This document shows, one piece after another, positions 21,954 through 36,157 of a DNA stretch of 64,000 nucleotides. The stretch is from NCBI GenBank assembly GCA_902706205.1, contig CACSKA010000004.1:1-64000 (forward strand), given 5' to 3'. Numbering within the stretch: the first letter of the stretch is position 1; each line of letters opens with the position of its first letter. This DNA is from Chryseobacterium sp. 18061. GTDB taxonomy: Bacteria > Pseudomonadota > Gammaproteobacteria > Enterobacterales > Enterobacteriaceae. Below the pieces are notes generated by a model that worked only from the letters and a program-made list of their open reading frames with translations, had not been told where the DNA came from and did no database searches. The position numbers were made by a program, and so were the translations under genes.

Positions 21954-23495
21954 ATGCAACTGAATTCCACCGAAATCAGCGAACTGATCAAGCAGCGCAT
22001 TGCTCAGTTCAATGTTGTGAGCGAGGCTCATAACGAAGGTACTATTGTTTCTGTAAGCGACGGTGTTATCCGCATCCACGGCCTGGCCGATTGTATGCAG
22101 GGTGAGATGATTTCCCTGCCGGGTAACCGTTACGCTATCGCACTGAACCTGGAGCGCGACTCCGTAGGTGCTGTTGTGATGGGTCCGTATGCTGACCTCG
22201 CCGAAGGCATGAAGGTTAAGTGTACTGGCCGTATTCTTGAAGTACCGGTTGGCCGTGGCATGTTAGGCCGCGTGGTGAACACCCTGGGTGCACCGATTGA
22301 CGGTAAAGGTCCAGTTGATAACGATGGCTTCTCGCCAATCGAAGTTATCGCACCGGGCGTAATCGAGCGTCAGTCTGTCGACCAGCCTGTTCAGACCGGC
22401 TATAAATCTGTTGATGCGATGATTCCAATCGGCCGTGGCCAGCGTGAGCTGATCATCGGTGACCGTCAGACCGGTAAAACCGCAATGGCGATCGATGCAA
22501 TCATCAACCAGCGCGATTCCGGCATCAAATGTGTGTACGTGGCTATCGGCCAGAAAGCGTCCACCATTTCAAACGTGGTTCGTAAACTGGAAGAGCACAA
22601 CGCTCTGGCCAACACCATCGTTGTTGTTGCGACCGCGTCTGAATCTGCTGCACTGCAATACCTGGCGCCATATGCCGGTTGCGCAATGGGCGAATACTTC
22701 CGTGACCGCGGTGAAGATGCACTGATCGTTTACGATGACCTGTCCAAACAGGCTGTTGCTTACCGTCAGGTTTCCCTGCTGCTCCGTCGTCCACCTGGAC
22801 GTGAAGCATTCCCGGGCGACGTGTTCTATCTCCACTCCCGTCTGCTGGAACGCGCATCCCGCGTAAATGCGGAATACGTTGAGAACTTCACCAAAGGTGA
22901 AGTTAAAGGTCAAACCGGTTCCTTGACTGCTCTGCCAATCATCGAGACTCAGGCGGGTGACGTTTCTGCGTTCGTTCCGACTAACGTAATCTCGATTACC
23001 GATGGTCAGATCTTCCTGGAAACCAACCTGTTTAACTCCGGTATTCGTCCGGCAGTTAACCCAGGTATCTCCGTATCCCGTGTGGGCGGTGCTGCTCAGA
23101 CCAAGATCATTAAGAAACTGTCCGGTGGTATTCGTACCGCTCTGGCACAGTATCGTGAACTGGCTGCGTTCTCTCAGTTCGCATCCGATCTGGACGAAGC
23201 AACCCGTAAACAGCTGAGCCACGGTCAGAAAGTGACCGAGCTGCTGAAACAGAAACAGTATGCCCCAATGTCTGTAGCACAGCAGGGTCTGGTTCTGTTC
23301 GCGGCTGAACGCGGTTACCTCGAAGATGTGGAACTGGCGAAAATCGGTAGCTTCGAAGCCGCTCTGCTGGCTTACGTCGACCGTGACCACGCTCCGCTGA
23401 TGCAAGAAATCAACCAGACCGGTGGCTATAACGACGAAATCGAAGGCAAGCTGAAAGGCATCCTCGATTCCTTCAAAGCAACCCAGTCCTGGTAA
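21954..23495 (+). CDS. atpA: F1 ATP synthase subunit alpha
   Basis: A 513-residue nucleotide-binding, non-catalytic subunit of the F1 head. Walker A is GDRQTGKT (residues 169-176) and the ATPase alpha/beta signature appears as [17 protein letters not shown]. Very high codon bias, as expected for an abundant protein. Confidence 0.99.
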   Translation: MQLNSTEISELIKQRIAQFNVVSEAHNEGTIVSVSDGVIRIHGLADCMQGEMISLPGNRYAIALNLERDSVGAVVMGPYADLAEGMKVKCTGRILEVPVGRGMLGRVVNTLGAPIDGKGPVDNDGFSPIEVIAPGVIERQSVDQPVQTGYKSVDAMIPIGRGQRELIIGDRQTGKTAMAIDAIINQRDSGIKCVYVAIGQKASTISNVVRKLEEHNALANTIVVVATASESAALQYLAPYAGCAMGEYFRDRGEDALIVYDDLSKQAVAYRQVSLLLRRPPGREAFPGDVFYLHSRLLERASRVNAEYVENFTKGEVKGQTGSLTALPIIETQAGDVSAFVPTNVISITDGQIFLETNLFNSGIRPAVNPGISVSRVGGAAQTKIIKKLSGGIRTALAQYRELAAFSQFASDLDEATRKQLSHGQKVTELLKQKQYAPMSVAQQGLVLFAAERGYLEDVELAKIGSFEAALLAYVDRDHAPLMQEINQTGGYNDEIEGKLKGILDSFKATQSW

Positions 23496-23545
23496 CGTCT
23501 GACGGTCTGTCCTAGGGCAGGCCGTTAGGCATTGAGGAGAAGCTC

Positions 23546-25818
<2,273 letters not shown>

Positions 25819-25838
25819 CGCCTTAATCGGAGGGTGAC

Positions 25839-26258
25839 ATGGCAATGACTTATCACCTGGATGTCGTCAGCGCGGAGAGCCAAATGTTCTCCGGTCTGGT
25901 CGAAAAGATCCAGGTAACGGGTAGCGAAGGTGAGCTGGGTATTTACCCGGGTCACGCCCCGCTGCTCACCGCCATTAAGCCTGGTATGATTCGCATCGTG
26001 AAGCAGCATGGACATGAAGAGTTTATCTACTTGTCCGGCGGTGTGTTGGAAGTGCAGCCAGGTAACGTAACCGTACTGGCTGACACCGCCATCCGTGGCC
26101 AGGATCTCGACCAAGCGCGAGCTCTGGAAGCGAAACGTAAAGCGGAAGAGCACATTAAGAGCTCTCACGGCGACGTGGACTACGCTCAGGCGTCTGCGGA
26201 ACTGGCCAAAGCGATCGCCAAACTGCGCGTTATCGAGTTGACCAAAAAAGCGATGTAA
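25839..26258 (+). CDS. atpC: F1 ATP synthase subunit epsilon
   Basis: A 139-residue rotor subunit and intrinsic inhibitor of ATP hydrolysis. The N-terminal beta-sandwich ([30 protein letters not shown]) is followed by a two-helix C-terminal domain that can extend into F1. Last gene of the atp operon. Confidence 0.98.
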   Translation: MAMTYHLDVVSAESQMFSGLVEKIQVTGSEGELGIYPGHAPLLTAIKPGMIRIVKQHGHEEFIYLSGGVLEVQPGNVTVLADTAIRGQDLDQARALEAKRKAEEHIKSSHGDVDYAQASAELAKAIAKLRVIELTKKAM

Positions 26259-26278
26259 CACCGGCTTGAAAGCATAAA

Positions 26279-26308
26279 AGCCAGTCTGGTTTCCAGGCTG
26301 GCTTTTTT
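26279..26308 (+). terminator. atp operon terminator
   Basis: AGCCAGTCTGG (26279-26289) pairs with CCAGGCTGGCT (26293-26303) across a TTT loop, followed by a T-run. It lies 20 bases after atpC. Confidence 0.93.
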
Positions 26309-26338
26309 ATTGGGTGGTACCCTGATGTAACCCTTAAG

Positions 26339-26411
26339 TGTGATAAGTGTCACATAAATGTTGCATCGTTCAAAAACCCGGCGTAGACTTTGTTTTGTGA
26401 GTTAGATCACA
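26339..26411 (+). promoter_or_regulatory. two perfect CRP sites around a promoter-like sequence
   Basis: TGTGATAAGTGTCACA (26339-26354) and TGTGAGTTAGATCACA (26396-26411) both match the CRP consensus TGTGA-N6-TCACA at all ten positions, with centres 57 bases apart. Between them TTGCAT (26361-26366) and TAGACT (26384-26389) form a promoter with a 17-base spacer whose start would be near 26396, inside the downstream site. A second option is TTAGAT-17-TATGCA (26402-26430) with an extended TG. The sites are direct observation; direction of regulation is unknown. Confidence 0.75.
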
Positions 26412-26439
26412 TAACAATGCATGCTATGCAGGAATCAAA

Positions 26440-26490
26440 ATGAAACGCTTTCATAAAATCATCGCAATGTTCAGCAATCTGAGCTTCTAA
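26440..26490 (+). CDS. 16-residue small ORF in the atpC-glmU gap
   Basis: ATG at 26440, preceded at the right distance by AGGA (26430-26433), opens a 16-codon reading frame, MKRFHKIIAMFSNLSF, ending in TAA. It is basic at the N-terminus and hydrophobic/aromatic later. It sits directly downstream of two perfect CRP sites and 32 bases before a strong terminator, so the transcript looks like a self-contained unit of roughly 110-160 bases. It could be a leader peptide, a small membrane-active peptide, or an incidental ORF in a small RNA. I do not recognise a family. Confidence 0.45.
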   Translation: MKRFHKIIAMFSNLSF

Positions 26491-26522
26491 TCCTCTGATT
26501 TGTTGCACAAAAAGAATAAAAG

Positions 26523-26553
26523 AAGGTCGCCGAAAGGCGGCCTTTTTGTTTTT
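26523..26553 (+). terminator. strong terminator after the 16-codon ORF
   Basis: AAGGTCGCC, a GAAA tetraloop and GGCGGCCTT form a nine-base-pair stem followed by TTTTTGTTTTT. It ends a transcript from the CRP-associated region and insulates glmU. Confidence 0.9.
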
Positions 26554-26800
26554 CAGCACAACAGCATTCTTGATTCAGGTGTCAAAAGAACAGCCAAAGC
26601 AGCAACATAGCGGCTAATCTTCGGATGTTGGGTCTTTTTTTCGAGACAAAGCGCGCTACGATAGCTGAAAATAGCGTCATAAAATCCATTTTAGCTTTCA
26701 CATGGCTATTTTCTCTGCACTTCATTTCATGATGAAAAATATGTAGAAATTTCAATGTGAAAGGGTTTAACTTCTCACTCAAACAACTGTCAGGATGCGT
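26554..26800 (+). promoter_or_regulatory. glmU upstream control region
   Basis: No gene is seen here. Short inverted repeats TTTCAT-G-ATGAAA (26725-26737) and TTTCA-ATG-TGAAA (26750-26762) lie just upstream of glmU, where E. coli has NagC-controlled promoters for glmUS. I cannot match them confidently to the NagC consensus. Confidence 0.4.
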
Positions 26801-28171
26801 ATGTCAAACAGTGCGATGAGCGTGGTTATCCTTGCCGCTGGCAAAGGAACTCGCATGTATTCCGATCTCCCGAAAGTGTTGCATATACTGGCGGGCAAGC
26901 CGATGGTTCAGCATGTTATTGATGCTGCTGATGAATTAGGCGCATCTCAGGTTCATCTGGTCTACGGACACGGTGGTGAACTGCTGAAACAAACCCTCAG
27001 CGAAGGCAATCTGAATTGGGTGCTCCAAGCCGAACAGCTTGGCACCGGGCACGCAATGCAGCAGGTTGCGCCGTTCTTCGGCGATGATGAAGACATCATG
27101 ATGCTGTACGGTGACGTGCCGCTTATCTCTGTTGAAACGCTTGAGCGTCTGCGTGCGGCGAAACCGCAGGGTGGGATTGGTCTGCTGACCGTTAAGCTTG
27201 ATGACCCAACCGGTTACGGGCGAATCACCCGTGAAAATGGTCAGGTGACTGGGATTGTAGAGCACAAAGATGCGACCGATGCACAGCGTGAAATTCAGGA
27301 GATCAATACCGGGATCCTGATTGCCGGTGGCGCGGACCTCAAACGCTGGCTGGGCAAGCTCGATAACAACAACGCCCAGGGCGAGTTCTACATCACCGAT
27401 ATCATCGCCATGGCGTACCAGGAAGGGCGTGAAATTGCTGCCGTTCATCCGGCTCGCTTAAGCGAGGTGGAAGGCGTGAACAACCGTCTGCAGCTTTCCC
27501 GTCTGGAACGTGTATACCAAAGCGAGCAGGCTGAAAAGTTGCTGCTGGCTGGCGTCATGTTGCGAGATCCACAGCGTTTTGATCTGCGCGGCAGCGTCAC
27601 TCACGGGCGCGACGTTTCAATTGATACTAACGTTATCCTTGAGGGCAAGGTTACGCTCGGTCATCGCGTAAAAATTGGCGCAGGTTGCGTGATTAAAAAT
27701 AGCGTAATCGGCGATGACTGCGAAATCAGCCCGTACAGCGTGGTGGAAGATGCTCAACTGCATGCCGCCTGTACCATTGGCCCGTTCGCCCGTCTACGTC
27801 CAGGCGCTGAACTGCTGGAGGGCGCGCACGTAGGCAACTTCGTAGAAATGAAAAAAGCGCGTCTGGGTAAAGGCTCCAAAGCCGGTCACCTGAGCTATCT
27901 CGGCGACGCTGAAATTGGCGATAACGTTAATATTGGCGCAGGCACCATCACCTGTAACTACGATGGCGCGAACAAATTCAAAACCATCATCGGCGATGAT
28001 GTGTTTGTCGGTTCTGACTCTCAGCTGGTGGCCCCGGTCAGCATCGGTAAAGGCGTGACGATTGCCGCCGGAACCACCGTGACCCGCGACGTGGCTGATA
28101 ACGAACTGGTATTAAGCCGTGTGCCGCAGGTGCATAAGCAAGGCTGGCAGCGCCCGGTGAAGAAGACGTAA
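26801..28171 (+). CDS. glmU: bifunctional N-acetylglucosamine-1-phosphate uridyltransferase/glucosamine-1-phosphate acetyltransferase
   Basis: A 456-residue enzyme making UDP-GlcNAc for peptidoglycan and LPS. The N-terminal nucleotidyltransferase has the signature [15 protein letters not shown]; the C-terminal half is a left-handed beta helix of hexapeptide repeats (for example [18 protein letters not shown]) carrying the acetyltransferase site. The ATG at 26801 is seven bases after AGGA and aligns with the E. coli start; an ATG two codons earlier is the alternative. glmS follows in the same operon. Confidence 0.96.
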   Translation: MSNSAMSVVILAAGKGTRMYSDLPKVLHILAGKPMVQHVIDAADELGASQVHLVYGHGGELLKQTLSEGNLNWVLQAEQLGTGHAMQQVAPFFGDDEDIMMLYGDVPLISVETLERLRAAKPQGGIGLLTVKLDDPTGYGRITRENGQVTGIVEHKDATDAQREIQEINTGILIAGGADLKRWLGKLDNNNAQGEFYITDIIAMAYQEGREIAAVHPARLSEVEGVNNRLQLSRLERVYQSEQAEKLLLAGVMLRDPQRFDLRGSVTHGRDVSIDTNVILEGKVTLGHRVKIGAGCVIKNSVIGDDCEISPYSVVEDAQLHAACTIGPFARLRPGAELLEGAHVGNFVEMKKARLGKGSKAGHLSYLGDAEIGDNVNIGAGTITCNYDGANKFKTIIGDDVFVGSDSQLVAPVSIGKGVTIAAGTTVTRDVADNELVLSRVPQVHKQGWQRPVKKT

Positions 28172-28176
28172 TGAAA

Positions 28177-28244
28177 GCGGCGGGTGGCGCTTCGCTGACC
28201 CGCCCAACGACTTTGTAGGCCTGATAAGACGTAGCCGTCATCAG
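28177..28244. repeat. BIME between glmU and glmS
   Basis: Two palindromic units: GCGGGTGGCGCTTCGC...GACCCGCC (28180-28204) and GCCTGATAAGACG...CGTCATCAGGC (28218-28245), separated by a TTGTAGG linker. Both are REP-type. Confidence 0.85.
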
Positions 28245-28398
28245 GCAGACAGGGGATGAGGGGATAACATAATCCTCCGCCCAATAGCAGTAACCAAAAC
28301 AATAACCCCACTCTCTACAAGGCTCGGGGCTCCGGTAAAAACCGGAAATACAGGTCAGCGACAACGCATGGCATCGTGCCATATCAGGAAATCTAACT
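28245..28398 (+). promoter_or_regulatory. glmS 5' untranslated region
   Basis: The leader before glmS holds the hairpins CCGGTAAAAACCGG (28332-28345) and ATGGCA-TCG-TGCCAT (28368-28382); the latter is just upstream of the AGGAAA ribosome-binding site. In E. coli the glmS leader is sequestered by an inhibitory fold opened by the small RNA GlmZ after RNase E cuts the glmUS mRNA. The same logic is expected; pairing was not computed. Confidence 0.5.
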
Positions 28399-30228
28399 AT
28401 GTGTGGAATTGTTGGCGCAGTCGCGCAGCGTGATATTGCTGAAATCCTTCTCGAAGGGCTTCGTCGTCTGGAATACCGCGGTTATGACTCTGCCGGACTG
28501 GCAGTGGTCGACAACGAGGGGCATCTGACCCGTCTGCGTCGTCTCGGTAAAGTAAATATACTGTCTCAGGCGGCGGAAGATCAGCCGTTGCATGGCGGCA
28601 CGGGTATCGCGCACACCCGCTGGGCGACCCATGGCGAGCCGTCAGAAGGCAACGCGCATCCTCATGTATCCGATCACATCGTCGTGGTGCATAACGGTAT
28701 CATCGAAAACCACGAACCGCTGCGCGAGCTGCTACAGTCTCGCGGTTATGTGTTCGTTTCAGAAACCGATACCGAAGTGATTGCTCACCTCGTTCATTGG
28801 GAACTGGAGCAGGGTGGAACGCTGCGTGAAGCCGTCCTGCGGGCCATCCCGCAACTGCGTGGCGCCTACGGTACCGTGATCATGGATACCCGCGATCCGC
28901 ACACCTTGCTGGCCGCCCGTTCAGGTAGCCCACTGGTGATTGGTCTGGGCATGGGGGAAAACTTCATTGCCTCCGACCAGCTGGCACTGTTGCCGGTCAC
29001 CCGTCGATTCATCTTCCTCGAAGAAGGCGATATCGCAGAAGTGACGCGTCGCAGTGTGACCGTGTTTGCTAAATCCGGCGAGCAGGTAAAACGCCCGGAC
29101 ATCGAATCTAATTTGCAGTACGACGCCGGTGACAAAGGCATTTATCGTCACTACATGCAAAAAGAGATCTACGAGCAGCCGAACGCGATTAAAAGCACCC
29201 TGACCGGGCGTATCAGCCACGGGCAGATCGATCTCAGCGAGCTGGGACCGAACGCCAACGAAATGCTGGCCAACGTTGAGCACATTCAGATTGTGGCCTG
29301 CGGCACGTCTTACAACTCAGGTATGGTGTCGCGCTACTGGTTTGAATCGTTGGCCGGTGTGCCATGCGATGTCGAAATCGCCTCGGAATTTCGCTATCGC
29401 AAATCTGCAGTTCGCCGCAACAGCCTGATGATCACCCTTTCCCAGTCCGGTGAAACGGCGGATACCCTGGCGGCGCTGCGCCTGTCAAAAGAACTGGGTT
29501 ATCTGGGCTCTCTCGCGATTTGTAATGTGGCGGGCTCATCGCTGGTGCGCGAATCCGATCTGGCGCTGATGACCAACGCGGGTACTGAAATTGGCGTGGC
29601 ATCCACCAAAGCGTTCACCACGCAGCTGACCGTTCTGCTGATGCTGGTGGCGAAAATGGCTAATCTGAAAGGTCAGGACGCAGCGATTGAGCAGGATATC
29701 GTGCAGGGTTTGCAGGCGCTGCCGAGCCGTATCGAACAAATGCTCTCACAGGACAAACGCATCGAAGCCCTGGCGGAGGATTTCTCCGACAAGCATCACG
29801 CGTTGTTCCTGGGGCGTGGCGATCAGTACCCTATTGCCCTCGAAGGCGCGCTGAAGCTGAAAGAGATCTCCTACATTCACGCGGAAGCGTATGCGGCAGG
29901 TGAACTCAAGCACGGTCCGCTGGCGCTGATCGACGCGGATATGCCGGTTATCGTTATTGCACCGAATAACGAACTGCTGGAAAAACTGAAATCCAACATC
30001 GAAGAAGTACGCGCCCGTGGTGGCGTGCTGTATGTCTTCGCCGATCGGGATGCCGGTTTCAACAGCAGCGATAACATGCACATCATTGAAATGCCGCATG
30101 TGGAAGAGGTCATCGCACCAATCTTCTACACCGTGCCGTTGCAGCTGCTGGCCTATCACGTGGCGCTGATCAAAGGTACCGACGTTGACCAGCCGCGTAA
30201 CCTGGCAAAATCGGTGACCGTCGAGTAA
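28399..30228 (+). CDS. glmS: glutamine-fructose-6-phosphate aminotransferase (isomerising)
   Basis: A 609-residue enzyme making glucosamine 6-phosphate, first step of the amino-sugar pathway. Cys2 is the N-terminal nucleophile of the glutaminase domain (after Met removal, CGIVGAV). Two SIS isomerase domains fill the C-terminal half ([19 protein letters not shown]), and the C-terminus ends LAKSVTVE as in the family. Followed by a clear terminator. Confidence 0.98.
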   Translation: MCGIVGAVAQRDIAEILLEGLRRLEYRGYDSAGLAVVDNEGHLTRLRRLGKVNILSQAAEDQPLHGGTGIAHTRWATHGEPSEGNAHPHVSDHIVVVHNGIIENHEPLRELLQSRGYVFVSETDTEVIAHLVHWELEQGGTLREAVLRAIPQLRGAYGTVIMDTRDPHTLLAARSGSPLVIGLGMGENFIASDQLALLPVTRRFIFLEEGDIAEVTRRSVTVFAKSGEQVKRPDIESNLQYDAGDKGIYRHYMQKEIYEQPNAIKSTLTGRISHGQIDLSELGPNANEMLANVEHIQIVACGTSYNSGMVSRYWFESLAGVPCDVEIASEFRYRKSAVRRNSLMITLSQSGETADTLAALRLSKELGYLGSLAICNVAGSSLVRESDLALMTNAGTEIGVASTKAFTTQLTVLLMLVAKMANLKGQDAAIEQDIVQGLQALPSRIEQMLSQDKRIEALAEDFSDKHHALFLGRGDQYPIALEGALKLKEISYIHAEAYAAGELKHGPLALIDADMPVIVIAPNNELLEKLKSNIEEVRARGGVLYVFADRDAGFNSSDNMHIIEMPHVEEVIAPIFYTVPLQLLAYHVALIKGTDVDQPRNLAKSVTVE

Positions 30229-30235
30229 TCCCCGA

Positions 30236-30261
30236 AAGCCCTGCTCCCGCAGGGCTTTTTT
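30236..30261 (+). terminator. glmUS terminator
   Basis: AAGCCCTGC (30236-30244), TCCC loop, GCAGGGCTT (30249-30257), then a T-run. Confidence 0.93.
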
Positions 30262-30420
30262 CTTCTCTATTTCACCGTCATAAACATGACAATCTGTCAT
30301 ATTCAGCTAACGTTTGCAGTGTCATAAAAAGAAAATTTTACTGACAAGGTAATGTCACAAACAAAGCTAACCATCTGATTATAAATCAAAAAAACTGATT
30401 TTTTTAAGCTAAATTTCCCT

Positions 30421-30475
30421 CGTCATAAAACTGTCATATTTCGTACATTTAACTGTCACCTGTTTGTCCTATTTT
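30421..30475 (+). promoter_or_regulatory. pstS promoter with tandem Pho boxes
   Basis: Four heptamers related to CTGTCAT (CGTCATA 30421, CTGTCAT 30431, CGTACAT 30442, CTGTCAC 30453) are spaced 10-11 bases apart, forming two adjacent PhoB boxes. TATTTT at 30470-30475 is the likely -10; the -35 is replaced by the Pho box, as in other PhoB-activated promoters. Confidence 0.9.
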
Positions 30476-30486
30476 GCTCAACGTAG

Positions 30487-31566
<1,080 letters not shown>

Positions 31567-31585
31567 CAGGATATATTTGACGAAG

Positions 31586-31662
31586 ATGGCGGGTGGCACT
31601 TCGCTTACCCGCCCTACAGTTCAGGCTGTAGGCCCGGTAAGTGCTTGCGCCGCTGGGCATAT
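31586..31662. repeat. BIME between pstS and pstC
   Basis: GGCGGGTGGCACTTCGC...TTACCCGCC (31589-31613) is a REP unit; a second, imperfect unit (GGCCCGGTAAG...CGCCGCTGGGC, 31631-31658) follows. The pair probably protects the abundant pstS mRNA from 3' decay. Confidence 0.85.
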
Positions 31663-31690
31663 TCGTAAGACGTCTTTAACTGAAGAGTAA

Positions 31691-34365
<2,675 letters not shown>

Positions 34366-34369
34366 TTTG

Positions 34370-34496
34370 CCCTTTATCTTTCAGGCTGTACCCGCGTTGG
34401 CTGCCTTTACTGACCCCGATCACGTAGTTATTTACGCTCCCGGGGATGCGTGCAGTTGCCGCCTTGCTACAGCCAGAAATCTTTTGGGCAATTGGA
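34370..34496. repeat. ERIC element between pstB and phoU
   Basis: The pstB-phoU gap is filled by a roughly 127-base sequence related to the enterobacterial repetitive intergenic consensus. The core TGACCCCGATCACGTAGT and TTACGCTCCCGGGGATGCG corresponds to the two conserved inner arms of ERIC (CACCCCAGTCACTTACTT and GTAAGCTCCTGGGGATTCAC), followed by the typical TTGCCGCCTTGCTACAG...AATC tail. It interrupts an otherwise compact operon and adds a large palindrome to the mRNA. Confidence 0.85.
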
Positions 34497-34502
34497 GGAA
34501 CA

Positions 34503-35228
34503 ATGGACAACCTAAACCTTAACAAACACATTTCCGGCCAGTTCAACGCAGAGCTGGAGCATATCCGTACTCAGGTGATGACCATGGGCGGGCTGGTGGA
34601 AAAGCAACTTTCTGACGCCATCACCGCGATGCACAATCAGGATCAGGAGCTGGCCAAGCGCGTCATTGACGGCGACAAACAGGTTAATATGATGGAAGTG
34701 GCCATTGATGAAGCCTGTGTGCGCATCATCGCTAAGCGCCAGCCAACCGCCAGCGATCTGCGTCTGGTGATGGCTATCATCAAGACCATCGCCGAACTGG
34801 AACGTATTGGTGATGTGGCGGACAAAATTTGCCGCACCGCGCTGGAGAAGTTTTCGCAGCAGCATCAGCCACTGTTGGTGAGCCTGGAGTCTTTGGGTCG
34901 CCATACCGTGCAAATGCTGCATGACGTGCTTGATGCGTTTGCGCGTATGGACCTGGATGAAGCAGTGCGTATCTATCGCGAAGATAAAAAGGTCGATCAG
35001 GAGTACGAAGGCATTGTGCGTCAGTTGATGACCTACATGATGGAAGACTCCCGCACCATTCCAAGCGTGCTGACCGCGCTGTTCTGCGCCCGTTCAATCG
35101 AGCGTATCGGCGATCGTTGTCAGAACATTTGCGAATACATATTCTATTTCGTGAAAGGACAGGATTTCCGTCACGTTGGTGGCGACGAGTTGGATAAATT
35201 GCTGGCGGGTCACGATCCGAAAGAGTGA
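34503..35228 (+). CDS. phoU: phosphate-signalling regulator PhoU
   Basis: A 241-residue all-helical protein of two repeated three-helix PhoU domains, each with a metal-binding ExxxD-type motif ([24 protein letters not shown]). It mediates repression of PhoR/PhoB by the Pst transporter when phosphate is plentiful. ATG at 34503 ([20 protein letters not shown]) follows TGGAGGAACA, which lies just beyond the ERIC element. Confidence 0.97.
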   Translation: MDNLNLNKHISGQFNAELEHIRTQVMTMGGLVEKQLSDAITAMHNQDQELAKRVIDGDKQVNMMEVAIDEACVRIIAKRQPTASDLRLVMAIIKTIAELERIGDVADKICRTALEKFSQQHQPLLVSLESLGRHTVQMLHDVLDAFARMDLDEAVRIYREDKKVDQEYEGIVRQLMTYMMEDSRTIPSVLTALFCARSIERIGDRCQNICEYIFYFVKGQDFRHVGGDELDKLLAGHDPKE

Positions 35229-35237
35229 GTTTTAAAC

Positions 35238-35317
35238 CCCTCAGCCTAACCCTCTCCCCACAGTGGAGAGGGTTTTTATCTCTCGCCCCTTTGGGGAGAG
35301 GGCCGGGGTGAGGGAGG
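35238..35317. repeat. GC-rich palindromic repeat, copy 1, with phoU terminator
   Basis: CCCTCAGCCTAACCCTCTCC and the two following C (35239-35260) form an inverted repeat, matching at 18 of 22 positions, with the arm at 35293-35314 (GGGGAGAGGGCCGGGGTGAG plus GG). Inside it, ACCCTCTCC (35250-35258) and GGAGAGGGT (35266-35274) followed by T5 make an intrinsic terminator for phoU. A copy of the right arm recurs at 37562-37582. It lies between convergent phoU and yieH. Confidence 0.75.
35250..35278 (+). terminator. pst-phoU terminator
   Basis: Nine-base-pair stem ACCCTCTCC/GGAGAGGGT with a seven-base loop and a T-run, 21 bases after the phoU stop codon, embedded in a larger palindromic repeat. 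Confidence 0.85.
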
Positions 35318-35322
35318 GGAAC

Positions 35323-35988
35323 TTAACGCGTAATCTCCCAACCCCGCGCTTTCCACAATCCCGGTAATTCATCCAGCGACGTAAAGGTCGTCACTTTAGG
35401 ATGGTCGATCGGCTGATTATGTGGATCGGCGCAGAAGTAAAAGACCTCCATCCCCGCCGCCACGCCGGACATTGCGCCCGCGCTCGAATCATCCACCAGC
35501 ACACAGTTCACCGGATCCACATTCATCGCTTTCGCCGCGTGGTACATCAACGCCGGATCGGGCTTCCAGGCCTGGATGTCATACCCGCTGAACAGTTTGT
35601 CCGGGAAATGATGCAGCAAACCCGTGTTCCCCAGAGAATGTTGCATTTTGCTCACCGGACCGTTGGAGACGATGCACATCGGCACTGTCATCGCGTCCAG
35701 CAAATCATTCGCTCCAGCTATGACTTCCAGCTCGCTGTCGAACAGCCGTGCAACTTCGGCGCGATAAACCGGTTCCAGCGTCTCTTTCACCAGATTCACA
35801 CCGTGTTCGGTGTTGATGGTATCGATAATCTCGTACAGCTTCACGCCTTTAAAGCGCTTAAAAATCGTTTCAAGCTCAAGAGTTATACCGAATTCCCGGA
35901 ACATATGGACATATGCCCGGGAGCAAATCACTTCACTGTCGACGAGCGTGCCATCGCAGTCGAAAAATACCGCCTCAATACTGGACAT
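35323..35988 (-). CDS. yieH: HAD-superfamily phosphatase YieH (6-phosphogluconate phosphatase)
   Basis: A 221-residue haloacid-dehalogenase-like hydrolase. Motif I DCDGTLVDSE holds the nucleophile and acid/base Asp; motif II is SNGP; motif III/IV are KPDPALMYHAAKAM and VLVDDSSAGAMSG. E. coli YieH hydrolyses 6-phosphogluconate in vitro. Start at 35988 (MSSIEAVFFDCDG) gives the E. coli length; longer in-frame starts would run into the adeP promoter region. Divergent from adeP. Confidence 0.93.
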   Translation of the reverse strand: MSSIEAVFFDCDGTLVDSEVICSRAYVHMFREFGITLELETIFKRFKGVKLYEIIDTINTEHGVNLVKETLEPVYRAEVARLFDSELEVIAGANDLLDAMTVPMCIVSNGPVSKMQHSLGNTGLLHHFPDKLFSGYDIQAWKPDPALMYHAAKAMNVDPVNCVLVDDSSAGAMSGVAAGMEVFYFCADPHNQPIDHPKVTTFTSLDELPGLWKARGWEITR

Positions 35989-36030
35989 GCCGTTTCCTGT
36001 TGTCACAAGTTTAACGTTTACGTAATACAA

Positions 36031-36059
36031 TTTGCCCGACGCAATCGTTGCCGTATAAG
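36031..36059 (+). promoter_or_regulatory. adeP promoter with PurR box
   Basis: TTTGCC (36031-36036), a 17-base spacer and TATAAG (36054-36059) form a promoter about 100 bases before adeP. ACGCAATCGTTGCCGT at 36039-36054 fills the spacer and matches the PurR consensus ACGCAAACGTTTNCGT at all but two positions. A further half-match, ACGTTTACGT, lies at 36013-36022. Purine repression of an adenine permease makes sense. Confidence 0.8.
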
Positions 36060-36157
36060 CAAAATCAATGAAAAAAAATGTGTCGCGTACCTCCCTATTG
36101 TCGCATTTTGGTATAGGATAGCGACGAATTTTCCCCTCCTTAGTTTGGAACCAGAAG

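Noticed and set aside
22569..23405. 278-codon open frame on the minus strand opposite atpA
   Set aside because: Shadow of a highly biased ATP synthase gene; no ribosome-binding site or homology.
26582..26782. 66-codon minus-strand frame upstream of glmU
   Set aside because: No homology and it overlaps the expected glmU promoter region.
36066..36157. Purine riboswitch in the adeP leader
   Set aside because: Only a simple hairpin is visible and no conserved purine-aptamer junction sequences; the PurR box explains regulation.
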